In this document: positions 10,217 through 24,550 of the stretch, one piece after another
Position numbering within the stretch: position 1 is the stretch's first letter
Layout of the letters: the number at the start of each line of letters is the position of its first letter
DNA from: SAR86 cluster bacterium AG-339-G14
Lineage (GTDB): Bacteria > Pseudomonadota > Gammaproteobacteria > Magnimaribacterales > AG-339-G14
Assembly: GCA_003282105.1 (NCBI GenBank)
Contig: QCAB01000001.1
Coordinates: 1 to 49,784, forward strand
Direction of reading: 5' to 3'
Length of the DNA stretch: 49,784 nt
Notes under the pieces: model-generated
Told to the model about the DNA's origin: nothing
The model's input: the letters and a program-made list of their open reading frames with translations, nothing else
The model's database searches: none
Program-made: the position numbers and the translations under genes

Positions 10217-10762
10217 ATGGAAAAAAAATTAATCTGGTTAGATTTAGAGATGACGGGGCTAGACCCAAACGCTGAGAGAATTATTGAAATTTTTTCTGCA
10301 GTAACCAATGAAGATCTTACTGAAATAATTGATGGTCCAAATATAGTTGTCTCGCAACCTAAAGAATATATAGACGCAATGGATGATTGGAATCAAAGTC
10401 ATCACGGTGAGTCTGGATTGATTGAGGATGTTCTCAACAGCAAGATCAATCAAGAAGAAGCAGAGCAGGAGACTTTGAGGTTTCTGAGAGAGCACGTGGA
10501 AAAAAACGCCTCTCCTTTATGCGGAAATACAGTTTGGCATGACCGAAAATTTTTAAGTTTATATATGCCCGAATTAGAAGATCATTTTCACTATCGCTGT
10601 ATTGACGTCAGTTCTGTTAAAGAGCTAACAAAACGTTGGAGGCCAGAAATTTCAATGCAACATTCCACAAAAAAAGCTGCGCATCGAGCCCAAGCAGACG
10701 TTTACGAATCAATCAATGAATTGAGATTTTATCGAGATACAATTTTTGCCAAATCTAATTAA
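10217..10762 (+). CDS. orn: oligoribonuclease
   Basis: [21 protein letters not shown] (DEDDh exonuclease), 181 aa. Confidence 0.96.
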   Translation: MEKKLIWLDLEMTGLDPNAERIIEIFSAVTNEDLTEIIDGPNIVVSQPKEYIDAMDDWNQSHHGESGLIEDVLNSKINQEEAEQETLRFLREHVEKNASPLCGNTVWHDRKFLSLYMPELEDHFHYRCIDVSSVKELTKRWRPEISMQHSTKKAAHRAQADVYESINELRFYRDTIFAKSN

Positions 10763-10768
10763 CTTGTC

Positions 10769-12091
10769 ATGAAAAAGGTTTTTATTAAAACTCATGGTTG
10801 TCAGATGAACGAATACGATTCGGCAAAAATGCTGGACCTTCTATCGGAGAAAGAGGAGTTCACAGCAACCGATACTCCCGAAGATGCCGATCTACTCGTC
10901 CTAAATACTTGCTCCATTCGAGAGAAAGCTCAAGAGAGAGTTTTTCACCAAATTGGAAGGTGGAAAAAATTAAAAGATAAGAATCCAAACCTCAAAATCG
11001 CTATTGGCGGATGTGTCGCTAGCCAAGAAGGCAAAAAATTATCGCAACGAGCGCCTGCGGTTGATATTGTTTTCGGACCGCAAACTCTGCATAGACTCCC
11101 CAACTTATATAAAGAGGCGTCAGATACTGAAAAAAAACAACTAGATATAAGTTTCCCAAAAATTGAAAAGTTTGATTATTTGCCACAATCGTCATCTGAC
11201 TCGGTCACAGCATTTGTATCAGTCGCAGAAGGCTGCAACAAGTATTGTTCTTTTTGCGTCGTTCCACATACACGTGGACACGAGGTAAGTAGACCAGTAG
11301 AAGACATTTTAGTTGAAATAGAAGCTTTAGCTTCCAGGGGTGTAAGAGAAGTAAATCTTCTTGGGCAAAACGTAAACAATTTCAAGGGAACATTTGAGGG
11401 AGAAAAAAAATCTCTTGCATTTCTTATCGAAAAAGTTTCTAAGGTGAACGGAATTGATAGGATTCGCTACACCACTAGTCATCCTTTCGAATTTAAGGAT
11501 GACTTAGTAGATTTATACAAAGACACTCCAGAGCTCGTAAGTCATGTGCATCTACCAGTGCAAAGCGGATCAGATAGAATTCTTAAGTTAATGCGAAGGA
11601 GATATTCAGCTGCTAGTTACTTAGAGCTAATTTCTCGAATAAGAGAAAATAGACCAGGAATAAGTTTTTCTTCAGATTTTATAGTTGGCTTTCCCGGAGA
11701 GACTGATAAAGACTTCCAAGATACTTTGGATATTGTAGAAAAAGTAGGATTTGATGAATCCTTTAGTTTTATTTATAGCCCAAGACCTAATACGCCTGCT
11801 ACGGAAATGGAAGATAATGTTTCTAAGGATATAAAGAAAGAAAGATTAACAATTCTGCAACACAAACTTAATGAACTTTCGTCTAAAATATCCAGGAAGA
11901 TGGTCGGTAGCTTAGAAAGATGTTTAGTCTTAGGGGTCTCTAAAAAGAACCCTGGAGAATTGCAAGCCAGAACTGAAAACAACAGAGTTGTAAATTTTGC
12001 AACTGAAGAAAATGTTATTGGAAAATTCGTTAACCTAGAAATAGTAGATCAATTGACAAACTCACTAAGAGGTAAATTAGAAAGATTCTAA
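10769..12091 (+). CDS. miaB: tRNA-2-methylthio-N6-dimethylallyladenosine synthase MiaB
   Basis: [11 protein letters not shown], radical-SAM [12 protein letters not shown]-like C-terminus. Confidence 0.96.
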   Translation: MKKVFIKTHGCQMNEYDSAKMLDLLSEKEEFTATDTPEDADLLVLNTCSIREKAQERVFHQIGRWKKLKDKNPNLKIAIGGCVASQEGKKLSQRAPAVDIVFGPQTLHRLPNLYKEASDTEKKQLDISFPKIEKFDYLPQSSSDSVTAFVSVAEGCNKYCSFCVVPHTRGHEVSRPVEDILVEIEALASRGVREVNLLGQNVNNFKGTFEGEKKSLAFLIEKVSKVNGIDRIRYTTSHPFEFKDDLVDLYKDTPELVSHVHLPVQSGSDRILKLMRRRYSAASYLELISRIRENRPGISFSSDFIVGFPGETDKDFQDTLDIVEKVGFDESFSFIYSPRPNTPATEMEDNVSKDIKKERLTILQHKLNELSSKISRKMVGSLERCLVLGVSKKNPGELQARTENNRVVNFATEENVIGKFVNLEIVDQLTNSLRGKLERF

Positions 12092-12094
12092 TCT

Positions 12095-13066
12095 ATGCCG
12101 AAATTAAAATTTAAACTTCCCGAAATAGAGACACAAAATCTTTCTCTAATTTGCGGGCCTGTAAATTCAAACATTGAACAAATTGAAAACTCTCTTGCGA
12201 TAAAGATTAAGAGTAGAGGCAATAGTTTTTCTATTTCCGGTGAAAAAAACAATGTAGTTAAAGCAAGGATGATTCTTGAAGATTTAGCCTCTCTCGCTGA
12301 GACGAGCGATTCCGTTTCTCCCGATGAGGTTCATTTTTCTATTTGTAGAGCATTAAATGGAACAGCTTCTGATTCGAATGGGACGATTTTCGAGTTAGAG
12401 ACTGAAAAAGATTTCACTATTCAAACGCCGAAACTTTACGTAACACCAAGAAATAAGGCTCAAGAAAAATTTGTCCAGTCAATTTTAGATCACGATATAG
12501 CATTTGGAGTGGGACCAGCTGGAACAGGTAAAACCTACATTGCTGTTGCTGCTGCGGTAAACATGTTCATTGAAGAAAAAGTAAATAAAATTATTTTGAC
12601 TCGGCCGGCCGTTGAAGCTGGCGAGCATCTTGGATTTTTGCCAGGCGATCTTTCGCAAAAAGTAGATCCATATTTACGACCTCTATACGATGCTTTATTC
12701 GATATGATGGGGCCAGAAAAAGTAGGCAGACTAATTGAAAATGGAAAGATTGAAGTTGCGCCCTTGGCATATATGCGAGGCAGGACTTTAAACGATTCAT
12801 TTCTAATTTTGGATGAAGCGCAAAATTGCACTCCAGCACAAATGAAGATGTTTTTAACGAGAATTGGTTTTGGTTCCACCGCAGTAGTGACCGGAGATAT
12901 TACACAGACAGATTTGCCTAAAGGAACACCTTCAGGACTTGCCGACGCAATAAAAATATTAGACTCTCAAAAAGACATAGCTTTTCATTACTTTCATCCT
13001 GATGACGTTGTGAGACACAATTTAGTACAAAAAATTATTGAAGCTTACGAGAGAAAGAATAATTAA
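12095..13066 (+). CDS. ybeZ: PhoH-family ATPase (YbeZ)
   Basis: GPAGTGKTYIA Walker A, LDEAQNCTPAQMKMFLTRIG. Confidence 0.94.
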   Translation: MPKLKFKLPEIETQNLSLICGPVNSNIEQIENSLAIKIKSRGNSFSISGEKNNVVKARMILEDLASLAETSDSVSPDEVHFSICRALNGTASDSNGTIFELETEKDFTIQTPKLYVTPRNKAQEKFVQSILDHDIAFGVGPAGTGKTYIAVAAAVNMFIEEKVNKIILTRPAVEAGEHLGFLPGDLSQKVDPYLRPLYDALFDMMGPEKVGRLIENGKIEVAPLAYMRGRTLNDSFLILDEAQNCTPAQMKMFLTRIGFGSTAVVTGDITQTDLPKGTPSGLADAIKILDSQKDIAFHYFHPDDVVRHNLVQKIIEAYERKNN

Positions 13067-13527
13067 TGGATTTAACTTTAAATAATTTTAAATCGACAAA
13101 GTCCACTAAATTATCAAAATCAGAAATTTTAGAAATCGTTCTCGAAGTGTTCAACACTGTTGGGTACCAATTCACTGACCAGCACCAGCTAAATTTGAAT
13201 TTTGTCAGTCAAGATGAAATGAAAGTTCTAAATAAGACCTATCGTAATCAAGACAAATCAACTAATGTTTTGTCTTTCGAATTACCAAAAAATTTTCCAA
13301 CTGGCGATAAAAAGACCCTAATAGGAGAGATAGCACTTTGCGAAGAAATAATTGAACAAGAGGCAAAAAAATATAAAAAAATCTTTGAAAATAGATTAAA
13401 ACATATGATAATCCACGGCCTTCTTCATCTGTTAGGGTTTGATCACATGAAAAAATTAGATCAAAATGAGATGGAGGAGATTGAAAAGAAAATAATGAAA
13501 AATATATCCGCAGGAGATCCTTATTAG
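13066..13527 (+). CDS. ybeY: endoribonuclease YbeY
   Basis: [11 protein letters not shown] zinc motif; 1-bp overlap with ybeZ. Confidence 0.95.
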   Translation: MDLTLNNFKSTKSTKLSKSEILEIVLEVFNTVGYQFTDQHQLNLNFVSQDEMKVLNKTYRNQDKSTNVLSFELPKNFPTGDKKTLIGEIALCEEIIEQEAKKYKKIFENRLKHMIIHGLLHLLGFDHMKKLDQNEMEEIEKKIMKNISAGDPY

Positions 13528-13528
13528 G

Positions 13529-14416
13529 ATGAAAGAAGAACCTCCAAGTACTGAGGCTCAGTTGGAAACCAATCTGGGCTTATTTAAAAGAACAAGGAAT
13601 TACTTTAGAGAGATTTATAGAAAACTCTCTTTCAAGCCCGTGAATCAAAACGAATTGGCTTCGGTTTTAAAGGAAGCTGAAGAAAATAACATCATTGATA
13701 AAGACGTCTTAGAAATGATGGAAGAAACCATTGAATTTGCCTCAATCCCCGTGAGAGACGTAATGGTTCCAAGATCGCAAATGATCTCAATAAATGAACA
13801 AGACAATATTGATCAACTTATTAAGAAGGTTGTGAAATCTTCGCATTCCAGGTTTCCCGTTTTTAATGAGGATGAATCTAAAATAATTGGAATTTTATTG
13901 GCCAAAGATCTTTTAAAATTTGCACCAGGTTTGATAGAGGAGAGGCTAGACATAAGTAGTTTTGACTTCCAAGAGATTGTAAGACCTGTAAATCATATTC
14001 CAGAAAGTAAGAAGATAAATGTTCTCTTGGATGAATTTAAATCTAATAGAAGTCATATGGCTCTCGTTGTAGACGAATTTGGGGAGGTCAGTGGATTGGT
14101 AACCATTGAAGATGTTTTAGAGGAAATAGTTGGCGAGATAGAAGATGAAACAGATATCGATGAAGAGACAAGAATTATTCAAAAATCCAATAAAGAATTT
14201 AACGTTCAAGCAATCACTGAAATTGAGCAATTCAACTCTAAATTCAATACTGATTTTTCCGACGAGGATTTCGATACGATTGGCGGGTTTGTTACGAATA
14301 AATTTGGTAGATTTCCTAAAACAGGTGAATCGATAAAGTTAGAAAATCTAAAATTTTCTATACTGTCATCGAATAAAAGACAAATTAAGAAGATTAAAGT
14401 TGAAATTCAAGATTAA
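13529..14416 (+). CDS. corC: CorC/HlyC-family CBS-domain protein (YbeX)
   Basis: [35 protein letters not shown]; conserved order after ybeY. Confidence 0.93.
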   Translation: MKEEPPSTEAQLETNLGLFKRTRNYFREIYRKLSFKPVNQNELASVLKEAEENNIIDKDVLEMMEETIEFASIPVRDVMVPRSQMISINEQDNIDQLIKKVVKSSHSRFPVFNEDESKIIGILLAKDLLKFAPGLIEERLDISSFDFQEIVRPVNHIPESKKINVLLDEFKSNRSHMALVVDEFGEVSGLVTIEDVLEEIVGEIEDETDIDEETRIIQKSNKEFNVQAITEIEQFNSKFNTDFSDEDFDTIGGFVTNKFGRFPKTGESIKLENLKFSILSSNKRQIKKIKVEIQD

Positions 14417-15324
14417 CTTACTTTGATATTTTTATGATCTTCTAGTTCCTTGGTGAATAAGTGGATTAATTTGTCTATGTCTCTTTCTCCTGAGTAATTC
14501 ATTCTCGAAACTAGTGCAATTTCTCTGTGAGGTCCTTTTTCATCTAATTTTGTTTTTGCCAATTCTGGATTAGCAGAAAGTAATTTATTTACCGCCATCT
14601 CAGGAACAAGAGTTGTTCCTATGCCTCCTTTAACAAGCTCTATTGAAGTGCTTAGAGTAGAAGCATTGAAAGTAATTTTAGAGGTATTCTTTATTTTGCA
14701 GGCGTTCAATATATGATCTTTTAAACAATTGCCTTCTTCAAGCATAATAAGTTCGTCGAGATCAAGCTCCTTAGCTTTGATAGATTTTTTTCTAGATCTT
14801 GGATCTTCTTTCCTACTTATCCAAAAAAAATTTTCAATCCAAAATTTATACACATTAAATCCTGAAGTTTCAAAAGGTAGAGCTAAAATAGCTAATTCGA
14901 TTTCACCAGAAGAAATTTTTCTTAGCAGAACATCTGTTTGGGCTTCAACAATATTTAATGTTAAGTTAGGAAAATCTTTTTTAATTTTCGGAAGAAGTAC
15001 AGGCAATAAAAAGGGGCCAATTGTTGGAATAATTCCAAGTGAAATCTTGCTTGAAAGGGGCTCTGAATTTAATTCACAAATTTTATTGATGTCGTCGATA
15101 TCAGTCTTAATTCCCTGAGCTTTTTCAATTACCAAAGACCCTAATTTTGTAACTATTACGTTCTTGTTATTTCTTTCAAATATCTGAACACCTAGTTGTG
15201 CTTCCATTTCAGTAATGGCATTGCTAAGAGTAGAAGGTGAAACAAAACATTTCTCAGCGGCTTTTTTGAAGTGCAGTGTTTCCGCAACAGCTAAAGCATA
15301 GTTTATTTGTTTAATAGTTATCAT
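14413..15324 (-). CDS. oxyR: OxyR-type LysR-family regulator
   Basis: LysR HTH N-terminus; [12 protein letters not shown] places two Cys nine residues apart as in E. coli OxyR C199/C208; divergent from katG. Confidence 0.9.
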   Translation of the reverse strand: MITIKQINYALAVAETLHFKKAAEKCFVSPSTLSNAITEMEAQLGVQIFERNNKNVIVTKLGSLVIEKAQGIKTDIDDINKICELNSEPLSSKISLGIIPTIGPFLLPVLLPKIKKDFPNLTLNIVEAQTDVLLRKISSGEIELAILALPFETSGFNVYKFWIENFFWISRKEDPRSRKKSIKAKELDLDELIMLEEGNCLKDHILNACKIKNTSKITFNASTLSTSIELVKGGIGTTLVPEMAVNKLLSANPELAKTKLDEKGPHREIALVSRMNYSGERDIDKLIHLFTKELEDHKNIKVS

Positions 15325-15330
15325 CCTACG

Positions 15331-15345
15331 TTCGATTTTATCGAA
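15331..15345. promoter_or_regulatory. candidate LysR/OxyR operator dyad TTCGAT-TTT-ATCGAA
   Basis: Perfect 6-bp-arm inverted repeat containing T-N11-A, 6 bp from the oxyR start in the oxyR/katG divergent region. Confidence 0.5.
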
Positions 15346-15390
15346 TTATTTATTAGAAAAATATATATTTATCAATACAATTTTTAATAG

Positions 15391-17568
<2,178 letters not shown>

Positions 17569-17585
17569 CACTTTCATAACTCTGG

Positions 17586-17627
17586 GGTATTATTTCTAAA
17601 TTACTTAAGTAAATAGAATATAATACC
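17586..17627. repeat. 42-bp imperfect palindrome immediately upstream of coaD
   Basis: GGTATTATTTCTAAATTACTT / AAGTAAATAGAATATAATACC: 16 of 21 positions pair; perfect 8-bp outer arms and perfect inner TTACTTAAGTAA. Confidence 0.75.
17619..17624 (+). promoter_or_regulatory. -10 box TATAAT 6 nt upstream of coaD GTG (candidate leaderless start)
   Basis: TATAAT-ACCTCC-GTG. Confidence 0.55.
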
Positions 17628-17630
17628 TCC

Positions 17631-18110
17631 GTGAGTCAAAAAGCTATTTATCCCGGAACTTTTGATCCTATCACAAAAGGACACGTCGACTTAATTGAAC
17701 GCGCTTGCGAACTTTTTGATTCAGTCGTCATTGCTATCGCTGCTAGTGACGCAAAAAATCCATTATTTTCTTTAGACGAAAGAAAAGAAATAGCTAACAA
17801 AATCTTCTCAGATAATTCTAAAGTAACAGTAATCGGTTTTTCTGGTCTTCTAGTTGATCTTGCAAAGGATAACGACGCGAAAATATTGATTCGTGGATTG
17901 AGAGTAGTTGCTGACTTCGAGTACGAATTCCAATTGGCTAATATGAATCGTGCAATGATGCCTGAACTAGAAAGTGTTTTTTTAACTCCAAAAGAAAAGT
18001 ATTCTTATATATCTTCAACCTTAGTCAAAGAGATTTGCAAAATGGGTGGCGATGTTTCCGAATTTGTTCATCCGGTATCACTGGAATCTCTTAAGTCTAA
18101 ATTTTCTTGA
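17631..18110 (+). CDS. coaD: phosphopantetheine adenylyltransferase (GTG start)
   Basis: [33 protein letters not shown]. Confidence 0.95.
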   Translation: MSQKAIYPGTFDPITKGHVDLIERACELFDSVVIAIAASDAKNPLFSLDERKEIANKIFSDNSKVTVIGFSGLLVDLAKDNDAKILIRGLRVVADFEYEFQLANMNRAMMPELESVFLTPKEKYSYISSTLVKEICKMGGDVSEFVHPVSLESLKSKFS

Positions 18111-18113
18111 AAT

Positions 18114-18929
18114 TCATTTTTGACAACTTGGACAGTAAACAGTTTGTCTATTTGCTTGTCTTATAATTTTTAATTGAGTCCCACAGGTTAGACATGGGCT
18201 GTTACCTCGATCATAAACTCTTAATTTCTTCTTAAAGTAGCCTGGTGCTTCATTGGCGTTTGTATAGTCTTTTAAAGTAGTTCCTCCTGCTTTTATTGCT
18301 TCTTGGAGGGTTTGGCGAATTGCAACAGCTAATTCTTCACAATTTAACTTAGTTAGCCTTTTAGATTGTTTCCTTGGTCTTATACCAGCAAGAAACAAAG
18401 CTTCATTGGCATAGATATTACCGACCCCAGTTACTATGTTTGCATCCATGATTAGATTTTTTATTGGTCGTGTTTTTTTTCTTGTGCACTTAAATAGATA
18501 TTCGCTATTGAATTCATTACCTAGGGGCTCTGGACCTAGATTTTTAAGTAACTTATGTTCTTCAGGTCTTTCTTTGATTTTTATAAGAGCCCCAAATTTT
18601 CTTATGTCCGTATACCTAAGTGTCCAGCCATCAGTGAAAGACAAATCCCAATGCTCATGTTTTTTTGGCGTTACTTGACCATCAAAGACTCTTAATTTTC
18701 CAGACATTCCTAGATGAATTAGAAGATGACCTTCTGAAAGATTGAAAATAATATATTTTCCTCTTCGCCAAGCAGAGATGATGATTTTATTTTTTAAAAA
18801 GCGACTGAGGTTCCTATCTAAAGGCCATCTAAGTTTTTGTGTTCTGGCTTTAAAAGATTCAATCTTTTTGTTGATTACTTTTTCGGAAATGCCACGCAGA
18901 GTAGTTTCAACTTCAGGAAGCTCGGGCAT
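18114..18929 (-). CDS. mutM: formamidopyrimidine-DNA glycosylase
   Basis: MPELPEVETTLRG N-terminus; C-terminal zinc finger CLTCGTQLKIIRQANRQTVYCPSCQ. Confidence 0.97.
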   Translation of the reverse strand: MPELPEVETTLRGISEKVINKKIESFKARTQKLRWPLDRNLSRFLKNKIIISAWRRGKYIIFNLSEGHLLIHLGMSGKLRVFDGQVTPKKHEHWDLSFTDGWTLRYTDIRKFGALIKIKERPEEHKLLKNLGPEPLGNEFNSEYLFKCTRKKTRPIKNLIMDANIVTGVGNIYANEALFLAGIRPRKQSKRLTKLNCEELAVAIRQTLQEAIKAGGTTLKDYTNANEAPGYFKKKLRVYDRGNSPCLTCGTQLKIIRQANRQTVYCPSCQK

Positions 18930-18930
18930 T

Positions 18931-20274
18931 TTATTTAGTCATAAAGTTACTTATATCGTAAACATCCATAGGCGTTAATGCACCTGCAGATAATTTAAGA
19001 CTTAATTCAGCAATAATGAAATCATATTTGGAAGAATTGAAATCTCTTTGCGCAGAGAAAAAATTTCTTTCGGCATTTAGAAGATCAACAATGTTTCTCG
19101 TATCAGATTCATACCCAAACCTAGTAGCTTTGAGCGCTAATTCGGAAGATTTTAGTGCTTGCTCTCTAGCTTTTACGTTTGCCAAATTTGTTAAAACTGA
19201 AGAGTACATAGATTTTATTTGTTGCTTAGTTTTTCTTTCCATCAAAATTTCTTCTTGCTCTGCTTTTTCAAAGTATGCGTAAGCCTCTCTCCTTTCAGAG
19301 CTAATTAAGCCTCCCGCCATCAAAGGCCATGAAAACTGAAGACTAAATTTTCTATCCTCAATATAATTTTTTTCAAAACTAAAATTTCCACCTTCGAAAG
19401 AGGGTTGTCTACTATTGTTTCTAGTAATGTTAGCAACAAGGTCTACGTCAGGAAAATGATCTGAAAGTTTACTTTGGGCATTTCGTTTAGAAGCCCTAGT
19501 TGCAAGTTTGGCTGCTTTTAGAGAGAAATTATTCGTTAATCCTATACCAACCCATTCTTCTTGAGATTTTGGATTTGGTGAGCTAATAGGAAAGTCTGAA
19601 TTTAGATCAGTCAAATTAGGAGCTTCCCCAATTATTGCAACCAATGCCTCTTTAGCGAATTCTAACTGACCCTCACTGGCTATTCTTGAAACTTTAGATA
19701 AATCGTAAAAGGCTTGAGCTTCTTGAAAGTCAGTTACAGATGAAACGCCTTCTTCAAATAATCTTTTCGATATGTCTCTTTGCCGCTTGATTGCGTTCTC
19801 TTCAGCTACTGCTACTTCAAGATTCTTATTTGCTTTTAATAAGTTGAAGTATGCTTTAGCTACTCTTGTAATAGTTTCTTGTTGGGCAAAAGCGAACTTT
19901 GCTTTTGCAACTTCACTCATTGCTTTGCCCTGACTGAATTGAAACCATCTATCTACTCGAAAAATTGGCTGAATTAGATCAGCAGAATATCCATAGGTAT
20001 TATTTCCAGTACCATCAAAAAACGTAGATTGCGGGCCACGTAGCACTTCAGATTCATTCCAGCTTGTAATTCCTCTTGTTGTAATGCTTGGTAAAAGTCC
20101 TGCAATACCTTTAGCTTTGGCTTCTTTTTCAGCTTTAAAAGTTGCTTCGGCTATCTTAAGCTCTGGATCTTTTTTTAACGCTATTTCATAAACTTCAGCT
20201 AGGTTTAAAGATTCAGCCTTAAGAAATAATGAAAAAAAGATTATAAAAAATGAAATTACAGCTTTGTTGTGCAT
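18931..20274 (-). CDS. tolC: TolC-family outer membrane protein
   Basis: Signal peptide MHNKAVISFFIIFFSLFLKAESLNLAEVYEIALKKDPEL; OEP repeats; ORF-track TTG start at 20292 shortened to the ATG at the signal peptide. Confidence 0.88.
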   Translation of the reverse strand: MHNKAVISFFIIFFSLFLKAESLNLAEVYEIALKKDPELKIAEATFKAEKEAKAKGIAGLLPSITTRGITSWNESEVLRGPQSTFFDGTGNNTYGYSADLIQPIFRVDRWFQFSQGKAMSEVAKAKFAFAQQETITRVAKAYFNLLKANKNLEVAVAEENAIKRQRDISKRLFEEGVSSVTDFQEAQAFYDLSKVSRIASEGQLEFAKEALVAIIGEAPNLTDLNSDFPISSPNPKSQEEWVGIGLTNNFSLKAAKLATRASKRNAQSKLSDHFPDVDLVANITRNNSRQPSFEGGNFSFEKNYIEDRKFSLQFSWPLMAGGLISSERREAYAYFEKAEQEEILMERKTKQQIKSMYSSVLTNLANVKAREQALKSSELALKATRFGYESDTRNIVDLLNAERNFFSAQRDFNSSKYDFIIAELSLKLSAGALTPMDVYDISNFMTK

Positions 20275-20280
20275 TTTTGA

Positions 20281-20286
20281 ATTATA
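20281..20286 (-). promoter_or_regulatory. -10 box TATAAT 6 nt upstream of tolC ATG (candidate leaderless start)
   Basis: Minus strand TATAAT-TCAAAA-ATG. Confidence 0.55.
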
Positions 20287-20388
20287 ACTCAATTAAAGTT
20301 GACACTGTAAACATTATAAAATTGATTATTTTCATATAAAAAAAAAATTTTTTTTAATAAAACAATTTTGTTAATGGCTAAATAGTTT

Positions 20389-22167
<1,779 letters not shown>

Positions 22168-22175
22168 GAGAAAAA

Positions 22176-22652
22176 ATGATTAAAGTGGGAGAGCAATTAC
22201 CTTCAGCTAAGCTTTTTAAACTGGCGGAAAAAGGAGTAGATACCATTGAAAGTACCGAATATTTGGCTGACAAAAAAGTAGCCATAGTTTCAGTGCCGAG
22301 TGCATTTTCGTCAACTTGTTCAATTCAACTTCCAGGTTACATCGAAAAATCTGATGAAATCCTTTCCAAGGGTATTGATGAAATTGTTTGTTTAGCAGTA
22401 AACAATGCTTTTGTAATGAAAGCGTGGGAAAAGCACTTGGAAGCTGCTGATAAAGTAACTTTTCTTTCTGATGGAAATGGGGACTTCTCCAAGGCCATGG
22501 GCCTTTTGGCAGATGCTTCAATGATCGGTTTTGGAGAGATTTCAGCGAGGTATGCCGCCATTGCTAAAGATAATGTTTTAGAATCAGTTTTCGTGGAAAC
22601 GGGAACTGCCCTTGAAGTAAGTACAGCAGAAAATTTATTAAATAACCTTTAA
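22176..22652 (+). CDS. peroxiredoxin (Prx5-type)
   Basis: VPSAFSSTCSIQLPGY peroxidatic Cys motif; SD AGGAG upstream. Confidence 0.9.
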   Translation: MIKVGEQLPSAKLFKLAEKGVDTIESTEYLADKKVAIVSVPSAFSSTCSIQLPGYIEKSDEILSKGIDEIVCLAVNNAFVMKAWEKHLEAADKVTFLSDGNGDFSKAMGLLADASMIGFGEISARYAAIAKDNVLESVFVETGTALEVSTAENLLNNL

Positions 22653-22654
22653 TT

Positions 22655-24550
22655 TTGGCCAACTCAAAATATACCGCTGAGTCAATTGAGGTCTTATCGG
22701 GTCTTGAGCCCGTTAGAAAAAGACCTGGCATGTATACCGACACCACTAGTCCGAATCACCTTGTCATGGAAGTTGTAGACAACAGCGTTGATGAAGCAAT
22801 AGCTGGTCATGCAAAGGAGATATCAGTTTGTCTAAATAAAGATAATTCCATTACGGTAGAAGACGATGGAAGAGGTATGCCAGTTGACATGCATCCTGAA
22901 GAAAAAGTACCAGGCGTTGAACTAATCTTTTCAAGACTACATGCTGGAGCTAAATTTTCTAATAAAGAATACACTTTTTCGGGAGGCCTCCATGGAGTTG
23001 GAGTCTCTGTTGTAAATGCTTTATCTACTCACTTGAAAGCAGAAATAAAAAGAGACGGTTCAAAATTTGCAATAGAATTTGCAGATAGTTTAAAGAAAAA
23101 AGACTTAAAAAAAATTGATGCAGTGGGACAACGCAATACTGGTACAAAGATCTTTTTCAAACCCGATCCTGTTTTTTTTGACACTGAAAAAATTTCCTCT
23201 AAACAACTTTCCAATGCTTTGAGAGCGAAAGCGGTTTTATGTTCAGGTCTTACAATAAAATACAAAGATGAAATTTCTAAAACCAAAGAAGAATGGTGTT
23301 ATGTAGATGGTCTAGGAGACTATTTAATAAACGAATTAGGAGACGGTTTATTCGTTCCAGAAAAACCCATTATTGGCGAACATCAAGACGAAGAATCAGG
23401 CTTATCTTGGGCATTAATGTGGGAGAGAGGCGATAAAGAAAAAATTTCAGAAAGCTATGTGAACCTAATTCCAACTTCGCAAGGAGGAACTCATGTCTCT
23501 GGAATGAAAAGTGGAATGACAGAAGCTTTAAAAGAATTTTGTGACTATAGAAAATTAATTCCCAGAGGAGTAAAAATCACATCAGACGATGTCTGGAAAA
23601 ATTGTAACTTTGTATTGTCTGCTAAGCTCAAAGATCCTCAATTTAGTGGCCAAACCAAAGAGAAATTGTCTTCGAAAGAATTTCAAAACATTGCTTCTTC
23701 GATTTCAAAAGATAGTTTAGCCATTTGGTTGAATCAACACACTGAAGCTGCAGAGGAAATAGCCTTTATTTCAATTGAAAACGCTCAGGCACGAGTAAAA
23801 GCTAGTCAAAAAGTCGAAAGAAAAAAGATCACCAAAGGCATTACATTGCCAGGAAAATTATCTGATTGTGTTTCTGGAGAAATATCTGAAACAGAACTAT
23901 TTTTAGTGGAGGGAGAGTCGGCGGGGGGCTCAGCTAAACAGGCAAGAAATAGACAGTTTCAAGCTGTTATGTCCCTGAAGGGAAAAATTTTAAATACCTG
24001 GGAAGTGGACACCGATGCCGTAACTCAATCTCAAGAAGTTAAAGATATAGCCATGGCTTTAGGTTTAGATCCAGGATGTAAAACTTTAGATAATTTGAGA
24101 TATGGAAAGATCTGCATTCTCGCCGACGCGGATACTGACGGAGCTCACATTGCCACTTTAATATGCGCGTTATTTTTAAAACATTTTAGACCTTTGGTAG
24201 AAGCAGGCCATGTCTTCATTGCTCAACCTCCATTATTTAGAATAGATCAAGGCAAAGAAGTTTTCTACGCTTTAGATGAAGATGAAAAAGACAAAATCGT
24301 TAAAGATCTGCAATCAAAAAATAAACAAAGAAAAATAGAAATACAAAGATTCAAAGGTTTGGGAGAAATGAATCCAAGTCAGCTTCGAGAGACGACTATG
24401 GAAATTGAAGGGAGAAGACTTCTGAAACTAACTTTAGAAAAAGGAAATACTTCAACCTCTTTAATGGATATGTTGTTGTCTAAAAAAAGAGCTGGAGATA
24501 GAAAACATTGGTTAGAAACCAAAGGAGACTTAGCTAACTTGAATGAGTAA
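22655..24550 (+). CDS. parE: DNA topoisomerase IV subunit B (TTG start)
   Basis: 631 aa GHKL/Toprim: [40 protein letters not shown]. Confidence 0.93.
   Translation: MANSKYTAESIEVLSGLEPVRKRPGMYTDTTSPNHLVMEVVDNSVDEAIAGHAKEISVCLNKDNSITVEDDGRGMPVDMHPEEKVPGVELIFSRLHAGAKFSNKEYTFSGGLHGVGVSVVNALSTHLKAEIKRDGSKFAIEFADSLKKKDLKKIDAVGQRNTGTKIFFKPDPVFFDTEKISSKQLSNALRAKAVLCSGLTIKYKDEISKTKEEWCYVDGLGDYLINELGDGLFVPEKPIIGEHQDEESGLSWALMWERGDKEKISESYVNLIPTSQGGTHVSGMKSGMTEALKEFCDYRKLIPRGVKITSDDVWKNCNFVLSAKLKDPQFSGQTKEKLSSKEFQNIASSISKDSLAIWLNQHTEAAEEIAFISIENAQARVKASQKVERKKITKGITLPGKLSDCVSGEISETELFLVEGESAGGSAKQARNRQFQAVMSLKGKILNTWEVDTDAVTQSQEVKDIAMALGLDPGCKTLDNLRYGKICILADADTDGAHIATLICALFLKHFRPLVEAGHVFIAQPPLFRIDQGKEVFYALDEDEKDKIVKDLQSKNKQRKIEIQRFKGLGEMNPSQLRETTMEIEGRRLLKLTLEKGNTSTSLMDMLLSKKRAGDRKHWLETKGDLANLNE

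Noticed and set aside
20338-20355. A10T8 tract as a rho-independent terminator
   Set aside because: It lies between two divergent gene starts, and an A/T-only hairpin is too weak; a bent-DNA/UP-element role is more plausible.
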